Positions 4,780-7,583 of a DNA stretch of 7,583 nucleotides are shown here, piece after piece. A program made the position numbers and the translations under genes. Each line of letters opens with the position of its first letter. The first letter of the stretch is position 1. Below the pieces are notes generated by a model. That model did no database searches and was not told the origin of the DNA. It worked only from the letters and a program-made list of their open reading frames with translations. This DNA comes from Clostridia bacterium (GTDB taxonomy: Bacteria; Bacillota; Clostridia; Saccharofermentanales; UBA5734). The stretch covers positions 1 to 7,583 of the forward strand of contig JAGPFK010000062.1 of assembly GCA_018056585.1 (NCBI GenBank), written 5' to 3'.

Positions 4780-6977
4780 CAAATCACCTCGTCTGCAATC
4801 TTTTCTTCACCTGTAGGTTCAGGGCGATCAGCCTTCACATGGAGAGCAGACAGAAAAACAGGAAGTTCATGCTCAATGACAAGTCGAACCTGGCGTATCT
4901 TCCAGCGCAGATGCGCTTCGTCACCGAGATATTCCATCGTCGGTTCCCATCCCAATCGGGAATCTTGCTTCACCAATTCAATAGCCTTTTCTGCATTTTT
5001 AATCTCAGCTTCTGCTAAAAGCGTCATCTCACGGACCAGACAGCATGCCGTTTCTGCCTCTTTGGCAGCCAACAGCTGCTGTTTTTTCTGGTACCATTGC
5101 TTAACATGAATGGTGGTCTGTGCACATAAACTGATGTAATAGCCTAAATTGACCAGACGTTTTGATGTATCAAGCTGATGAGCCGGTAAATCAGGCAAAA
5201 GTTCGGCAAGAAGATCAGCACCTTCTGAAAAACAATCACGCATCACAGTAAGATAGGCTATTTCAACAGGCAAGCGCATTGAAAATAATGAACTGCGTCC
5301 ACTATCCGCAGGAGCATAGTTTAGGTTACAGATCCGCGCACCAAAATGTGCATACGGCGACTCTGGAATACGGACTGGATTTTTTAGTACCAGTGGATAG
5401 GCCGGACCAATCCGAAATGGCCCGTATTGATCTTCATTTGTTGGTAAGCAGTGACGGATTCCTTTGCTCCAAAGGGCCCATGCCTTTAAAGTCTGATCCA
5501 CACGTGAAACACCAAATTCACGCGCGGCCAAATGTCTGAGAAGGATGTCCGGCTCCGGCGTGCCGGCCCAAAATGTCCATTTGGTCAAATCGCTGATAAA
5601 AGACGGCCAGAATCCATAATGATGGGATTCCATGAGTCCACAAAGGCCAAAGCGTTCCCGGCAAGCCAGGATGGCCTCATGCCGCTTCATCCATTGCTGT
5701 GGAGCGGGTTCAAACGGGATCACACCGATATCCCAGGTAAGCCCTCCTGTATTGACCATAGCATAAAGAGGGATACCGCGTTCTTTTGCTCGTTTGGCTT
5801 CGCTCAAAAAATATTGTCCCGGACCGGCAAACATTAACGTGTAATCTACGCATGTGCTGACCACAGGCCCGGTTTGAATTTTTTCGAACATTTCAAAGGT
5901 GACCAGCAATGATATATCTGTTGGTAACAAATCAATCAAAGCCAATCTTTCATCGGCGTCAACATATCCCCAGTTATAAGTCCAAAAAACAATATCAGCA
6001 TCCGGATTGTATCGGCGAACTGCCCTTTTGACCTGTTCCAGCCATTTGGGATAATCAGAGCAAGGCCACCAGCCTGGACTTGGTTTTGTTTTTGGCAGTC
6101 CGTCTGGTTCAGGGATTCTGTAAGAGCGGCCTGTCGTGCGAGGATCACGGGATGGAAATTCAACGGATTCGCCGACCAATACAACACCTTTTAATTGAGG
6201 ACAAGCTGCAAAAACAGATCCATAGAGCGCATCATAATAGTCAGCAGCATCCGGCTCGTCCGGGTGTTTTTCGCTCGACATATAGCTGTAGGCATAGACA
6301 GAAATCCCATATAAGGCAGCGATCCGGCACAGTTCGTTCAGATCCAGGTAGCCGGACGGTGTCATGTTCGGACCTTTAACGAAAACCAAAATTGTATCAT
6401 AACCTGCATGAGCCACCCGGGCTAGATAATCTTTTGGGTATACATCCAGAGCATAACCAGAATGTATCATGCGTGGAGAAAACAACGGCCGATGACAGTA
6501 GGCTGTCTGCCTGAGGTAAGGAGCCTCCCGCTGATTCATCAAGTCTTCCAGGAAGAAACATCCCTGCATGACACCGGCTTCATCAAAACCGGTGATGATG
6601 ACTTGATGATCACAATCGATTCTAAATCCACGCGGCCCATCACCCTCTGCCAGATCACGGTCCGGAAGATGAGAGGCAGTCGCAAGCAAAATACAGGCCG
6701 AATCCTCCTGATTTACGGCCGCCGCCACTTCAGCGACCCTTCGGATACGCAACGGAATCATCATAGAAGTAAACAGATAGTCCTGCAAATCCTGGGCCGC
6801 CTGAAGCAAGACAGGCCCGGCATCTTCAGGCAGCAGAATATCAAAAGTCTCATCCAGAACAAGCTCATTCGGTAAAGGTTGCAGTGATTTGTTGCGGCGC
6901 TGAGGGCGATGAACCTCACGAAGCCGCTGACGGAAGGCATAGGGCTCTTCATAAGGCAATTTAAAAGAATGTTTCAT
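4767..6977 (-). CDS. uncharacterised glycoside hydrolase-like protein (GH20b/GH67-N-like front domain)
   Basis: 736 aa with no signal peptide or membrane segment, so cytoplasmic. Residues about 38-155 look like the small alpha/beta domain placed before the barrel in GH20, GH67 and related hydrolases (ILLPEDAGPVLLQAAQDLQD; ACILLATASHLP; GFRIDCDHQVIITGFDEAG). A TIM barrel seems to start at SPRMIHSGYALDVYPKDYL (167-185), with strands YDTILVFV (193-200), LKGVVLVGESVEF (262-274), ADIVFWTYNWGY (327-338) and IPLYAMVNTGG (402-412). Glu270 and Glu273 at the end of a barrel strand are catalytic candidates, resembling the placement of the acid in GH67 or the DE pair of GH20, though neither family motif is intact. 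A helical tail contains DSRLGWEPTMEYLGDEAHLR (672-691). I cannot assign a CAZy family or substrate. ATG 6977 follows GGAGGAG (6986-6992), eight bases away; the gene starts 5 nt after the upstream stop and overlaps the regulator start. Confidence 0.8.
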   Translation of the reverse strand: MKHSFKLPYEEPYAFRQRLREVHRPQRRNKSLQPLPNELVLDETFDILLPEDAGPVLLQAAQDLQDYLFTSMMIPLRIRRVAEVAAAVNQEDSACILLATASHLPDRDLAEGDGPRGFRIDCDHQVIITGFDEAGVMQGCFFLEDLMNQREAPYLRQTAYCHRPLFSPRMIHSGYALDVYPKDYLARVAHAGYDTILVFVKGPNMTPSGYLDLNELCRIAALYGISVYAYSYMSSEKHPDEPDAADYYDALYGSVFAACPQLKGVVLVGESVEFPSRDPRTTGRSYRIPEPDGLPKTKPSPGWWPCSDYPKWLEQVKRAVRRYNPDADIVFWTYNWGYVDADERLALIDLLPTDISLLVTFEMFEKIQTGPVVSTCVDYTLMFAGPGQYFLSEAKRAKERGIPLYAMVNTGGLTWDIGVIPFEPAPQQWMKRHEAILACRERFGLCGLMESHHYGFWPSFISDLTKWTFWAGTPEPDILLRHLAAREFGVSRVDQTLKAWALWSKGIRHCLPTNEDQYGPFRIGPAYPLVLKNPVRIPESPYAHFGARICNLNYAPADSGRSSLFSMRLPVEIAYLTVMRDCFSEGADLLAELLPDLPAHQLDTSKRLVNLGYYISLCAQTTIHVKQWYQKKQQLLAAKEAETACCLVREMTLLAEAEIKNAEKAIELVKQDSRLGWEPTMEYLGDEAHLRWKIRQVRLVIEHELPVFLSALHVKADRPEPTGEEKIADEVICWPD

Positions 6978-6982
6978 TTATT

Positions 6983-7583
6983 TTACTCCTCCAGCCGAAT
7001 CATCTGATATCCTGTGATCTGAGGCAATTCTATTTTAGTATAACCATCTTCTTCCCAGTTAAGCTTCATTTTTTTGTCTTGCGGCAGAAGCATGGCCTGA
7101 TTAAACCGGCCGCGCAAAAAAACCACTGCACCCGCCGGCAACGTATTGTGTTCTTCGATGATATTCATACAGCCCCGTGCCTCCGGATACGTTACTTTGA
7201 TGTGAAGTAGTGCATGCGTTTCAGAAGCGGTCAATGTCACACGGGTTGTTGAAGGCAGATTCGTTGTTTTGATCAGCGGACGGGGCAACAATAATTCGAG
7301 ACATTGGCGAAGCAATGCTTTCAGTGGATAGGCAGCTGTTTCATAGTAGGCTTTGAATAACGAAAACGAGATCCGTCCATAGGTGCGATCCGAACGAATA
7401 GCCGCCGCTGCATAGCCTGTTTCCCGTTCCGGAGGCGTATAGAAATACCCGTGGATGCCATCCCAGTGCCGGTTAAAATAGGATTTGACCGACAAAGCCA
7501 GCACCTCATCTTTAGTCCAAAACAAAACCCCTTCCGGACAATACATGTTATAATCCAGATCGGGCAGCTTTGGATCATCTTTC
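6983..7583 (-). CDS. glycoside hydrolase-like protein (GHL6/beta-galactosidase-trimerisation type), C-terminal part
   Basis: The frame is open through the right edge, so only the last ~199 codons are visible; the methionine encoded at 7544-7546 (MYCPEG) is probably internal. The sequence resembles the end of large proteins carrying a GHL6-type barrel plus a beta-galactosidase trimerisation-like domain. A GATase-like end reads YFNRHWDGIHGYFYTPP and is followed by ISFSLFKAYYETAAYPLKAL and LRQCLELLLPRPLI. A C-terminal beta sandwich (ALLHIKVTYPE, NIIEEHNTLPAGAVVFLRGR, LPQITGYQMIRLEE) completes it. In relatives the IEE...LP segment and the final G(H/Y)xM(I/V)xLE strand are typical. The catalytic barrel is out of view, so activity cannot be judged. 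Its stop is 5 nt before the 736-aa hydrolase gene, whose ribosome site lies inside its last codons, so the two should be translated together. Confidence 0.7.
   Translation of the reverse strand, partial: KDDPKLPDLDYNMYCPEGVLFWTKDEVLALSVKSYFNRHWDGIHGYFYTPPERETGYAAAAIRSDRTYGRISFSLFKAYYETAAYPLKALLRQCLELLLPRPLIKTTNLPSTTRVTLTASETHALLHIKVTYPEARGCMNIIEEHNTLPAGAVVFLRGRFNQAMLLPQDKKMKLNWEEDGYTKIELPQITGYQMIRLEE

Noticed and set aside
4605..5018. 137-codon plus-strand open frame across the regulator/hydrolase junction
   Set aside because: It is antisense to two well-supported genes and shows no recognisable domain or ribosome site.

Overview
The window looks like chromosomal DNA of a moderate-GC Gram-positive bacterium (Bacillota, probably a Bacilli-type lineage). 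The evidence is strong Shine-Dalgarno sites, two TTG starts, SigA-type promoters, a long Ctc/L25 ribosomal protein with an acidic tail, a Bacillus-style LacI/GalR regulator and a group IIC intron. It combines a glycan-degradation locus with a decayed mobile-element scar.

Layout, left to right. (1) Positions 1-352 are junk-like and mobile: the first ~33 bases read on the minus strand as domain V of a group II intron cut by the window edge, followed on the plus strand by a dead IS3-family orfA start with an in-frame stop, then a promoter region. (2) 353-1708 (+) is an intact gene for a GH140/DUF4038-type glycosidase (apiosidase-like), with no signal peptide. (3) 1709-2400 is a scar: the 5' end of a group II intron starts directly after a hairpin that overlaps the glycosidase stop codon, runs into a maturase that has lost its start, is frameshifted and stopped, and breaks off near 2263; an unexplained 137-base piece with a 9-bp hairpin follows. 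(4) 2399-3188 (+) is the promoter, gene and terminator of ribosomal protein L25/Ctc. (5) 3199-7583 (-) is a same-strand run, in transcription order: the C-terminal part of a large glycoside-hydrolase-like protein (enters from the right edge), a 736-aa uncharacterised hydrolase-like protein with a GH20b/GH67-N-like front domain, a LacI-family regulator, and a RidA-family deaminase-like protein. The first three are tightly packed (5-nt gap, then a 13-nt overlap), so they are very probably one operon with its own regulator as last or next-to-last gene; RidA sits 78 nt further on.

Working model (inference): the minus-strand operon takes apart small, imported plant-derived oligosaccharides or glycosides in the cytoplasm under control of the LacI-type sensor, and the GH140-like enzyme may act on the same material (apiose is found in pectic rhamnogalacturonan II and in plant glycosides). 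No transporter is visible in the window. The most interesting unknown is the 736-aa protein; the most informative structural feature is the pair of severed group II intron ends on either side of the GH140-like gene. I saw no tRNA, rRNA, CRISPR array, riboswitch or defence system.
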